Source of the DNA: Bacteroidales bacterium
GTDB taxonomy: Bacteria; Bacteroidota; Bacteroidia; Bacteroidales; JAHJDW01
DNA length: 36,719 bases
Assembly (NCBI GenBank): GCA_029004185.1
Contig: JAQUPB010000012.1
Span: 1 to 36,719 of the forward strand
Direction: 5' to 3'
The position numbers and the translations under genes were made by a program. The stretch's first letter is position 1. Each line of letters begins with the position of its first letter. A model generated the notes under the pieces. The model was not told where the DNA came from and did no database searches. It saw only the letters and a list, made by a program, of their open reading frames with translations. Below, piece after piece: positions 16,482 to 23,979 of the stretch.

Positions 16482-17234
16482 ATGATTAAACTCAGAAGAA
16501 TTGCTTTATTAATTCTTATATCGCTGTCTTCGGTTGTTTGTTCTTTTTCCCAGAGTCAGCAGGAATTAATAAATACAGCATCAAACGATACGCTCGATAA
16601 TGAAGTCCGCATAAGCGCTATTCAGAAAATACAAAGTCAGAGAGCGCTTGGCGATATTGTGTTGAATACAGTAATTAAAAATGTAAGAAGAGCCGCAATG
16701 AACAGAATAACTGAAGAGGCAGTATTGATTGACATTGCTAAGAATGCTTCCTTTGTTGATGTGCGCAGGGTGGCAATAGGAAAAATAAATGACCTGAATA
16801 CCCTCGTATATATTGCAAAGCACGATGAAGACATGGAAGCAGTGCGGGCGGCAGTAAAAAGAATTGACGATCAGAACGTACTTGTTGATATTGCCCGCAA
16901 ATCACATTTTACGGAAATACGAAAGTTTGCTGTTGAAAAAATAAGCGATAATAATTTATTGAACAGCATTGTCAAGGACTGCGAATTTCCTGAGGCACGA
17001 AAGGCTGCTGCCGAAAAAATAACCGACCAGAAATTGCTGTTTGAAATTGCAAAAAATGATAAAGATGTTAACGTACGAATTGCTGCAATGGGCAGTATGA
17101 ACAATGAAAACATAACAGCTTTGCTGAAAAGCGTTCCATGTCAGCAGAAAAAAGAAGTTTTTAATGTTGCAAAAACAAAATTGCCGCCGGAGACAGTTAA
17201 TAAGCTGGCTTCTGAGAATAAGGGATGTATTTAA
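16482..17234 (+). CDS. Exported HEAT-like repeat protein
   Basis: This 250-residue protein has a signal peptide (MIKLRRIALLILISLSSVVCSFSQ), so it is predicted to be periplasmic. The mature part is a helical solenoid of about five to six units of 26-27 residues. The pattern is [S/T]D..LL..IA+.....VR.AA..+I; examples are VLVDIARKSHFTEIRKFAVE and LLFEIAKNDKDVNVRIAAMG. This matches HEAT/armadillo-like or leucine-rich-variant repeats, which act as protein-binding scaffolds; no catalytic residues are visible. A short Cys-containing tail (SVPCQQKKEVFN, NKGCI) ends it. The start is fixed by the promoter at 16426-16455. Its partner is unknown. Confidence 0.75.
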   Translation: MIKLRRIALLILISLSSVVCSFSQSQQELINTASNDTLDNEVRISAIQKIQSQRALGDIVLNTVIKNVRRAAMNRITEEAVLIDIAKNASFVDVRRVAIGKINDLNTLVYIAKHDEDMEAVRAAVKRIDDQNVLVDIARKSHFTEIRKFAVEKISDNNLLNSIVKDCEFPEARKAAAEKITDQKLLFEIAKNDKDVNVRIAAMGSMNNENITALLKSVPCQQKKEVFNVAKTKLPPETVNKLASENKGCI

Positions 17235-17283
17235 AATTTTGTTTAAAATTATTTAAATTTGGGTTTTGATAAAAGTGAACATT

Positions 17284-17420
17284 AACTCCGCCTTTTAAGG
17301 CGGAGAGAAAAGAAAACATCATCAATATTGGGCTTTAGCCCTGAAAAAAATATAATTTTAAAAGTCATGGCTAAAGCCGAACATACGGATAATTGTATCT
17401 CCGCCTTAAAAGGCGGAGTT
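17284..17420. mobile_element. 137-bp composite palindromic element with perfect 22-bp inverted ends
   Basis: The ends (17284-17305 and 17399-17420) are exact 22-bp reverse complements, and each is itself a palindrome (CTCCGCC...GGCGGAG). Inside lie GGGCTTTAGCCC (17330-17341) and GGCTAAAGCC (17369-17378), again oppositely oriented halves of one motif. There is no coding sequence. The structure resembles REP/BIME-type or non-autonomous IS200/IS605-like elements mobilised in trans. The class is inferred. No target duplication is obvious. Confidence 0.6.
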
Positions 17421-17470
17421 ATTGTTTTCCGAACATCATAATAAGGATTTAATATTTAATTTTAAATAAA

Positions 17471-20197
17471 GTGTTTGATAAAAAAAATATAAGAATATTT
17501 TTTGTTGCAGTTGCATTATTCCTTAATACAGATATTTCTTTTTGCACAAATAATTTAAATTCCCAAAAAACAAATTCAGGAAAAATAGAATTAGTGTCTT
17601 CTGATTTATCAACAACTGTTATCAGCTATTCACTTGATGATTTTACGTTTGTTAAAAAAAATGTAAATAATAAAACCGAGTATTCTGTTAATGCCGGAAA
17701 TGCAACACCCATACTTATTGCAGGTGCACCCGACCTTGTTAAGTTCACTTCATCAATTCTTGTTCCCGATATGGATGAAATGCAGGCAGAAGTTATTTCT
17801 TCAAATTATAAAGAGTATTCAAATATTTCAATAGCTCCCTCAAAAGGAAATCTGTTTCGTAATGTTGACCCTGAAAAAGTTCCTTACAAATACGGAGAGC
17901 AATATTCGAATAATGAGTTTTTTCCGGGAAAATTAACTGCTTTGAAAGAACCATATATCCTGAGGGATTACCGCGGTCAAACTCTTGTTGTTTATCCTTT
18001 TCAATATAATCCTGTTACGAAAATACTACGTGTGTATTTTGAAATGACAATTAGAATTTCATCAAAAAGCAAAAACGGAAAAAATCAGTTTCACAGAACA
18101 AAGAATGTAAATAAAGTTGTTGAAGAATTTAACGATTTGTATTCACGGCATTTTCTGAATTATAACTCTTCGAAATATACACCGCTAACAGAAAAAGGCA
18201 ATATTCTTATTATTTGTTACGGGCAGTTTATGGCGGAGATGCAGGCTTTCGTGAACTGGAAAAAAACCGAAGGAATACCATGCGAAATAAAAAATATTGA
18301 TTCCATAGGAAATACAGCTTCGGATATCAGGGCTTTTGTTGCAAATTATTATAATACCAAAGGACTTGCTTTTCTTGTTCTTGCCGGTGATGCGGCTCAG
18401 ATTCCCACAAATGACTCGCTGGCGTACAGTTCTGATAATGCATATGGGTACATAGCAGGAGCTGATGTTTATTCCGAAATAATTATCGGACGCATATCGG
18501 CTGAAAATATTTCACAGGTGCGGACACAGGTTAGAAGATTTCTTGAATATGAAAAAAATCCCGCAATCACAGGTGCATTTGCAAGGGCAATAGGAATTGC
18601 TTCAAACCAGGGTCCCGGTGATAACAATGAATACGACTGGGAACACGAACGTAATATAAGAAATGAACTTTTAAATTACAATTATAATTATTGTGCCGAA
18701 CTATACGATGGAAGTCATGGCGGTGATGATGCCGCAAATAATCCTTCGGCATCATCGGTTGCTTCGGAAATTAATAACGGAGCCGGAATCATAAATTACA
18801 CCGGACACGGTTCAACGTATGCGTGCACTACTTCTAACTTCAGCAATACATATGTTAATAATAGTTTGAACAATATAAACTGCCTGCCTTTTATTTTTTC
18901 TGTTGCCTGTGTAAACGGCGATTTCGACGGGAAGACGTGCTTTGCCGAAGCATGGCTAAGGGCAACTGATGTTTCGGGAAATCCGAAAGGTGCTGTTGCG
19001 GCATTAATGTCAACCGTTAATCAGTCGTGGGACCCGCCAATGTCAGGTCAGGACGAAATGGTTAATATTATTACGGAATCATATCCGTCAAACATAAAAC
19101 ATACTTTCGGCGGAATTTCATTTAACGGCATAAACAAAATGCTCGATGATTATTCCGATACTTTGATGGCAGATACATGGACAATTTTCGGCGACCCTTC
19201 TTTGATGCTCAGAACAGATACTCCAAAGATACTTGCAGCAAGCCATTTTCCGAGCATAATGCCGGGAACAATATCGTTTGATGTGAATAGTAATGTTGAG
19301 GGAGCAAGTGTTGCTTTAACAAGAAAAAACAATTACGATATTATAGGAACAGGAACAATATCAGGCGGAAAAACATCATTTACTCTTCCATTGTTAGCTC
19401 TTGGTGATACAATAAGGGTTTGCTGTACAGAATATAATTACGTTCCTTATATCGGCGAATTTATTGTATGCAATACGCTTTCCTTAAGTATGGGAAATGA
19501 TACTATATGCCGCGGTGAACCCACAACAGTAACTGCAAATGCAATATGCGGTACAAACTACTACAGCTATTCGTGGAGCAACACTCAAACCACTTCGGCA
19601 ATTACCGTTAGTCCCGATTCTACAACAATATATTCGGTTACTGTTATTGATGCCGCTTCAAATCAAATTACGGGAACTATCGTTGTTACTGTAAATCCGG
19701 TTCCCCAAATTACGGATTTCGATATGAGAAAGTCTCTTTGCCTGACTTGCAATGATGGAATTGCGGAAGTAAATGTGAACGGAGGAACACCGCCATACAC
19801 TTATTTATGGAGTACAAGTCCGCGACAGACAAATGTTGCTGCAGTTAATTTACATTGCGGAAATTATTCGGTTACGGTAACTGATGTGAATGGTTGTGCC
19901 CGCAAAGGCGAAACTGCTGTCGGTTGCGATAGATATAACAGTGATACAAGCGAAGTAATAATTTATCCAAATCCTAATAACGGCGAATTCACAATTGACT
20001 TTTTATTTAAAAATGTGGAAACCGTAAACATTAAAATTTATAATCTTGCCGGCGAAATAATATTATCGGATAAAATTATTGTCAATAAAGTTCAGACAAA
20101 TTTAATCGACATGAAAAGCATTGCCGACGGCATTTATTTCATGGAAATTAAAAGCGATACTAAAAAGTTTTTGAAGAAAATTGCTGTCCAGAAATAA
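17471..20197 (+). CDS. Gingipain-like cysteine peptidase (family C25) with T9SS sorting domain
   Basis: This 908-residue secreted peptidase begins at GTG with a signal peptide (about residues 1-25). A propeptide-like region follows (to about 225, with GKLTALKEPYILRDYRGQ). The C25 catalytic domain (about 230-590) carries His446 in INYTGHGST and Cys480 in SVACVNGDFDGK, the catalytic pair with nearly the same spacing as in Porphyromonas gingipains. FGDPSLMLRT marks the domain end, as in relatives. Ig-like domains follow (about 590-750), then an SprB-type repeat (CLTCNDGIAEVNVNGGTPPY) and a type A T9SS sorting domain (from IYPNPNNGEF, about 836-908). It is predicted to be exported across the outer membrane and attached to or released from the surface. 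The substrate is unknown; some C25 members mature other T9SS cargo. Confidence 0.93.
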   Translation: MFDKKNIRIFFVAVALFLNTDISFCTNNLNSQKTNSGKIELVSSDLSTTVISYSLDDFTFVKKNVNNKTEYSVNAGNATPILIAGAPDLVKFTSSILVPDMDEMQAEVISSNYKEYSNISIAPSKGNLFRNVDPEKVPYKYGEQYSNNEFFPGKLTALKEPYILRDYRGQTLVVYPFQYNPVTKILRVYFEMTIRISSKSKNGKNQFHRTKNVNKVVEEFNDLYSRHFLNYNSSKYTPLTEKGNILIICYGQFMAEMQAFVNWKKTEGIPCEIKNIDSIGNTASDIRAFVANYYNTKGLAFLVLAGDAAQIPTNDSLAYSSDNAYGYIAGADVYSEIIIGRISAENISQVRTQVRRFLEYEKNPAITGAFARAIGIASNQGPGDNNEYDWEHERNIRNELLNYNYNYCAELYDGSHGGDDAANNPSASSVASEINNGAGIINYTGHGSTYACTTSNFSNTYVNNSLNNINCLPFIFSVACVNGDFDGKTCFAEAWLRATDVSGNPKGAVAALMSTVNQSWDPPMSGQDEMVNIITESYPSNIKHTFGGISFNGINKMLDDYSDTLMADTWTIFGDPSLMLRTDTPKILAASHFPSIMPGTISFDVNSNVEGASVALTRKNNYDIIGTGTISGGKTSFTLPLLALGDTIRVCCTEYNYVPYIGEFIVCNTLSLSMGNDTICRGEPTTVTANAICGTNYYSYSWSNTQTTSAITVSPDSTTIYSVTVIDAASNQITGTIVVTVNPVPQITDFDMRKSLCLTCNDGIAEVNVNGGTPPYTYLWSTSPRQTNVAAVNLHCGNYSVTVTDVNGCARKGETAVGCDRYNSDTSEVIIYPNPNNGEFTIDFLFKNVETVNIKIYNLAGEIILSDKIIVNKVQTNLIDMKSIADGIYFMEIKSDTKKFLKKIAVQK

Positions 20198-20208
20198 AAA
20201 GTTTAAGG

Positions 20209-20287
20209 GTTTGTTGTTCGTAGTTTGTGGTTTGTAGTTCGGTGTTTTAACTTTTTAACAACAAACGACAAACTACGAACAACAAAC
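20209..20287. terminator. Bidirectional hairpin made of heptamers, between convergent genes
   Basis: Arms GTTTGTTGTTCGTAGTTTGT (20209-20228) and its exact reverse complement (20268-20287) form a 20-bp stem with a 39-nt interior. The left arm keeps a 7-nt register (GTTTGTT GTTCGTA, then GTTTGTG GTTTGTA, then GTTCGGT). It lies exactly between the convergent stops of the C25 peptidase gene and pdxJ, so a shared terminator is plausible. Confidence 0.65.
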
Positions 20288-20291
20288 TCTT

Positions 20292-21014
20292 CTACCTGGC
20301 AGACTTCAAACTACTCAAATACTTTTTAACGGTGTTCTCCAGTCCCAAATAAATAGCATCGCAGATCAAGGCATGGCCTATGGAAACTTCGAGGAGAGAG
20401 GGGATGTTTTTTGCGAAATAATTAAGATTATCGAGATTCAAATCATGTCCGGCATTAATGCCAAGCCCGAGTTTGTTGGCGCATTTTGCTGCTTCCACGT
20501 ATGGTTTTATTGCTTTTTCCTTATTTGAATAAAAACCTTTAGCATAAGCTTCAGTGTATAATTCAATTCTGTCGGTGCCTGTATCCTTTGCATTTTTTAT
20601 CATTTCAACAACAGGGTCGATGAATATTGACACTCTGATATTTTTATTTTTAAATTTCTTAACAACATCGGAAAGAAATTTTTTATTTGCAATGGTATCC
20701 CATCCTGCATTGGAAGTTATGGCATTGTGAGCATCGGGAACCAAAGTAACCTGTGCGGGTTTGACATCGCAAACAAGCTTAATGAACTTTTCCGATGGGT
20801 TTCCTTCAATATTAAATTCGGTTTTAATTATATCTTTCAGGTCATAAACATCTTTATATCTGATGTGTCTTTCATCGGGACGCGGGTGAACGGTAATTCC
20901 ATCGGCGCCGAATTTTTCGCAGTCAAGAGCAACTTTAATGACATCGGGTAAATTACCGCCTCTTGCATTGCGGAGCGTTGCTATTTTATTTATGTTAATG
21001 CTTAACTTCGTCAT
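20292..21014 (-). CDS. pdxJ: Pyridoxine 5'-phosphate synthase
   Basis: This 240-residue TIM-barrel enzyme condenses 1-deoxyxylulose 5-phosphate with 3-amino-2-oxopropyl phosphate to make pyridoxine 5'-phosphate. Family motifs are [33 protein letters not shown] with its catalytic Glu/His/Arg, QVTLVPD, VSIFIDP and [14 protein letters not shown]. Length is normal. Its DXP substrate comes from Dxs, also encoded in this window. It diverges from a CBS-domain gene across a 142-bp spacer that holds a likely -7 promoter element for pdxJ. Confidence 0.96.
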   Translation of the reverse strand: MTKLSININKIATLRNARGGNLPDVIKVALDCEKFGADGITVHPRPDERHIRYKDVYDLKDIIKTEFNIEGNPSEKFIKLVCDVKPAQVTLVPDAHNAITSNAGWDTIANKKFLSDVVKKFKNKNIRVSIFIDPVVEMIKNAKDTGTDRIELYTEAYAKGFYSNKEKAIKPYVEAAKCANKLGLGINAGHDLNLDNLNYFAKNIPSLLEVSIGHALICDAIYLGLENTVKKYLSSLKSAR

Positions 21015-21034
21015 CTTTTTTATAAAAATAATTA

Positions 21035-21042
21035 CAAAGCTA
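21035..21042 (-). promoter_or_regulatory. Probable -7 element for pdxJ
   Basis: On the minus strand TAGCTTTG (21042-21035) matches TAnnTTTG and would give a leader of about 15-20 nt. No TTG lies at the usual upstream distance, so this is only half a consensus. Confidence 0.4.
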
Positions 21043-21110
21043 AAAAAATTGTATGTTTGTGTAATAAAATATTTTGAAAAGATTGAAAAATTGAAAGATT
21101 AAATGATTTT

Positions 21111-21131
21111 GCTCGTAGCTCATAGCTAAAA
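21111..21131. repeat. Short heptamer tract before the CBS-domain gene
   Basis: GCTCGTA GCTCATA GCTAAAA, three units in 7-nt register. They closely resemble GCTCGCA GCTCATA near 6024. Confidence 0.6.
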
Positions 21132-21156
21132 TAAAATTTAATTACTGATATATTGT

Positions 21157-21819
21157 ATGATCGCAGAAGAATTAATATCATATTCAATCCCTTCGCTGAA
21201 AACATCTGATAGCGCCAGCAAGGCATTAACAATGATGGAAGAATATAAAGTAACACACCTTCCCATTGTTAATAGTGAACAGTTTCTCGGACTGATTTCG
21301 GAAAATGATATTCTTGATATCAATGAGCCCGATGAACCGCTCGGAAATCATTCGCTTTCTTTAACCAAGCCGTATGTATTGAGAAGCCAGCATATTCTGG
21401 ATGTTTTGAAATTAATGTCGATGTTAAATTTGTCATTAATTCCAGTACTTGATGATAAGAACAATTATCTGGGAACAATAACTTTAAAAACGCTTTTGAA
21501 TAAATTTTCGGAATTTTCGGCAATTCAAAATCCCGGTGGAATAATAATCCTTGAGCTCAACAGCAACGATTATACACTCGCCCAGATTTCGCAGATTGTG
21601 GAATCCAATGATGCGAAAATCCTGAATATGTTCGTTACAGCACATCCCGATTCCACAAAAATTGATGTTACCATAAAAATTAACAGAACCGATATAACCC
21701 CCATTCTGAAAACATTTACCCGATACGACTATGTTATAAAAGCATCTTTCGGTGAAGAAAGTTATTACGATGACTTAAAAGAAAGATATGATTCTTTTAT
21801 GAATTACTTAAACATATAA
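21157..21819 (+). CDS. CBS-pair protein with C-terminal ACT-like region
   Basis: In this 220-residue cytoplasmic protein, two CBS motifs form one Bateman module in residues about 1-118: SASKALTMMEEYKVTHLPIV followed by GLISENDIL, and LDVLKLMSMLNLSLIPVLDD followed by YLGTITLKTLL. Such modules bind adenosyl nucleotides. The C-terminal part (about 125-220; PGGIIILELNSNDYTLAQIS, QIVESNDAKILNMFV) looks ACT-like, a ligand-sensing fold. In Bacteroidota this gene type commonly lies by pdxJ and NAD kinase. Here pdxJ is divergent, NAD kinase is absent, and an Omp85-like gene follows after only 6 bp. The ligand is unknown. Confidence 0.8.
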   Translation: MIAEELISYSIPSLKTSDSASKALTMMEEYKVTHLPIVNSEQFLGLISENDILDINEPDEPLGNHSLSLTKPYVLRSQHILDVLKLMSMLNLSLIPVLDDKNNYLGTITLKTLLNKFSEFSAIQNPGGIIILELNSNDYTLAQISQIVESNDAKILNMFVTAHPDSTKIDVTIKINRTDITPILKTFTRYDYVIKASFGEESYYDDLKERYDSFMNYLNI

Positions 21820-21825
21820 ATTCCC

Positions 21826-23256
21826 TTGAAAAGAATAAATCCAACATTTGTCATTATGTTTTTTTTGCTTTTTGCTTTTTCTTCGAAATCGCAGGATGCT
21901 GTGCGAACTCTAACAAACATACAAGCTGGCGATTATTACATTATCGACAGCATAGTAGTTACAGGCAACAAGGTTACGAGACTGCATATAATGTTGCGCG
22001 AACTTCAGTACACGGAAAATGATACAATACGAAAGGAATATCTAAACAATTTCATTACAAAAAGCCGGGAGAATTTGCTTAATACATCACTCTTTAATTT
22101 TGTTACAATTGATTACGCTGTTAAAGAAAATAAAAAAATCACACTGAAAATAAATGTTGTTGAGAGGTGGTATACATGGCCATATCCGCTGTTTGAGATT
22201 GCCGACAGGAATTTTAATGTATGGCTCGAAGAAGAAGATCTGAGCCGAACGAATTACGGCTTTTTTCTTGTGAGGGAAAATTTCAGGGGAAGAAAGGAAG
22301 TGCTTAAAATACTTGTTAAGCTTGGCTACGAAGAAGAATATGGTTTTTTATACAGAATTCCCTATCTGAATAAAAATCAGAAAAGCGGACTTAACATCGG
22401 TTTTTCACACTCGCGTGAACATGAAATTCCTTACACCGAATTAAATAATAAACCCGTTTTTCACAAGGAAGAAAAGCATTATTCATCAGTCGACTACTCG
22501 GCACAGGTTTATTACACATACCGCTACGGAATATACAGCACACACTTTCTGCAGTTGTATTATAACAACACGAAAATTTCCGATTCACTGCTTGCAATCA
22601 GCAATGAATACCTATACAACAATAAAACCAGCCGCGAATATCTGTCGCTCACATATATGTACAAACGCGATTGCCGCGATTCAAAGGCATATCCTCTGAA
22701 AGGATATTATTTTGACATTAGCCTGACACACGATGGCTTGGGGATTGTGAATGACAACAAAATGGATTTGACATATATCATTTCCTCTTTTCGCAAATAT
22801 TTTAATCTTTCAAAAAGGTTTTACTTTGCAAACAGCCTGACGGCAAAAATTTCAGGCGATGGATATCAGCCGTATTACATGCAGAGGGCATTGGGCTATG
22901 GAAATGATTTTGTGCGCTCATACGAATATTATGTTGTGGACGGACAGCATTTCGCTTTATACAAATCCAACTTTAAATTTGAACTCCTGCCTCCGAAAAT
23001 CCATAAGTTCAATTTTATTAAAACCGAAAAATTCAATACCATTCATTATGCTTTTTATCTGAACATATTCGGCGATGCTGCTTATGTGTGGGATGAACAG
23101 TATAAATACAGTAATTCCTTTTCGAATTCAATTTTATATGGCGGCGGCATAGGGCTCGATTTTGTAACTTATTACGATAAGGTTTTTCGCCTGGAATATT
23201 CCATAAACAAACTCGGCGAATCGGCAGTTTTCCTGCATTTTGTTGCGCCGATTTAA
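21826..23256 (+). CDS. Omp85-superfamily outer-membrane protein with POTRA-like domain
   Basis: This 476-residue protein starts at TTG (21826), which gives a complete signal peptide (MKRINPTFVIMFFLLFAFSS, then KSQ); the next ATG would cut into it. Residues about 35-110 form a single POTRA-like domain (YYIIDSIVVTGNKVTRLHIM, ending in LKINVVERW). A C-terminal beta-barrel follows, with alternating strands rich in Tyr/Phe. A VRSY motif in GNDFVRSYEYYVVDG resembles the loop-6 VRGY/F signature of Omp85 barrels. BamA/TamA-like function (outer-membrane protein insertion or translocation) is possible, but with one POTRA it is not the main BamA. It follows the CBS gene by 6 bp, so it is probably co-transcribed. 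A hairpin terminator follows. Confidence 0.75.
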   Translation: MKRINPTFVIMFFLLFAFSSKSQDAVRTLTNIQAGDYYIIDSIVVTGNKVTRLHIMLRELQYTENDTIRKEYLNNFITKSRENLLNTSLFNFVTIDYAVKENKKITLKINVVERWYTWPYPLFEIADRNFNVWLEEEDLSRTNYGFFLVRENFRGRKEVLKILVKLGYEEEYGFLYRIPYLNKNQKSGLNIGFSHSREHEIPYTELNNKPVFHKEEKHYSSVDYSAQVYYTYRYGIYSTHFLQLYYNNTKISDSLLAISNEYLYNNKTSREYLSLTYMYKRDCRDSKAYPLKGYYFDISLTHDGLGIVNDNKMDLTYIISSFRKYFNLSKRFYFANSLTAKISGDGYQPYYMQRALGYGNDFVRSYEYYVVDGQHFALYKSNFKFELLPPKIHKFNFIKTEKFNTIHYAFYLNIFGDAAYVWDEQYKYSNSFSNSILYGGGIGLDFVTYYDKVFRLEYSINKLGESAVFLHFVAPI

Positions 23257-23260
23257 AAAA

Positions 23261-23289
23261 CTTTACTAAACTTCGAAAGTTTAGTAAAG
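23261..23289 (+). terminator. Hairpin terminator, repeat copy 1 of 3
   Basis: CTTTACTAAACTT...AAGTTTAGTAAAG forms a 13-bp stem with a 3-nt loop, 5 bp after the Omp85-like stop codon. The same 29 nt recurs exactly at 26637, with a variant at 33890. No long T-run follows here. Confidence 0.65.
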
Positions 23290-23329
23290 CTTCGCAAAAA
23301 CAATCAGTTAAAAATAATATTCTCATTCA

Positions 23330-23358
23330 GGCAACTTTATTACATTTATAGTGTCTTA
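23330..23358 (+). promoter_or_regulatory. ECF-type promoter for the sigma gene
   Basis: GGCAAC (23330-23335), 17 nt, GTCTTA (23353-23358), inside the longer match AGTGTCTTA. The AAC core in the -35 element is typical of ECF promoters. The same pair of elements precedes the lipoprotein gene at 25549. This suggests autoregulation. No TAnnTTTG promoter is seen. Confidence 0.65.
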
Positions 23359-23379
23359 GTTTTAGAGTTTAACAGATAA

Positions 23380-23979
23380 ATGAATTTATTCGGCAAAACA
23401 GCACTTGAGGAAAGTGTTTTAATTGAAGGATGCAAAGCGGGAAAGCGTAGTTTTGAAACTGAACTTTTCAATAAATATGCTTCAGCCATGCTTGGTATAT
23501 GCATGCGCTATGCAAGAAATAAAGATGAAGCCGAAGATATTGCACAGGAGGGTTTCGTGAAAGTGTTTTTAAAAATAAAAGAGTTCAGGCATGAAGGTTC
23601 TTTCGAAGGCTGGATGAAGAAAATAATGGTTAACACGGCTTTGAATTATCACAGAAATAATCTTAAGCATTTCTTCCATAAGGATATTGATGAAATTGAA
23701 GATAGGTACGAAACGGAAGAAGAGAATTACGAAGAAGTGAATTTAAGAGAAAAAGAACTGATTGAAATAATTCAAAGTCTGCCCGAAGGTTACAGGGTGG
23801 TATTTAACCTTTATGTTTTTGAAGAATACGGGCATAAGGAAATAGCAGAATCGCTCGGAATAACCGAAAGCACATCGAAATCGCAGTTGTTTAAAGCAAG
23901 AAGATATCTGAAAAAGAAAGTAAATGAACACGTTAAATTAAAAAGCAAAAATCATTTAACTAATATTTCTGAAAAATGA
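23380..23979 (+). CDS. ECF-family RNA polymerase sigma factor
   Basis: This 199-residue sigma-70 family protein has only regions 2 and 4. Region 2 (about 28-95) includes CMRYARNKDEAEDIAQEGFV and GWMKKIMVNTALNYHR. Region 4 (about 125-180) includes LPEGYRVVFNLYVFEEYGHK, then EIAESLGITESTSKSQLFKA, the DNA-binding helix-turn-helix. It directs RNA polymerase to a small regulon, most likely including itself and the lipoprotein gene, judged by the shared GGCAAC/GTCTTA promoter. Its stop overlaps the next gene (ATGA), which encodes a membrane protein placed like an anti-sigma factor. An acidic linker (about 102-122) joins the two regions. Confidence 0.95.
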   Translation: MNLFGKTALEESVLIEGCKAGKRSFETELFNKYASAMLGICMRYARNKDEAEDIAQEGFVKVFLKIKEFRHEGSFEGWMKKIMVNTALNYHRNNLKHFFHKDIDEIEDRYETEEENYEEVNLREKELIEIIQSLPEGYRVVFNLYVFEEYGHKEIAESLGITESTSKSQLFKARRYLKKKVNEHVKLKSKNHLTNISEK

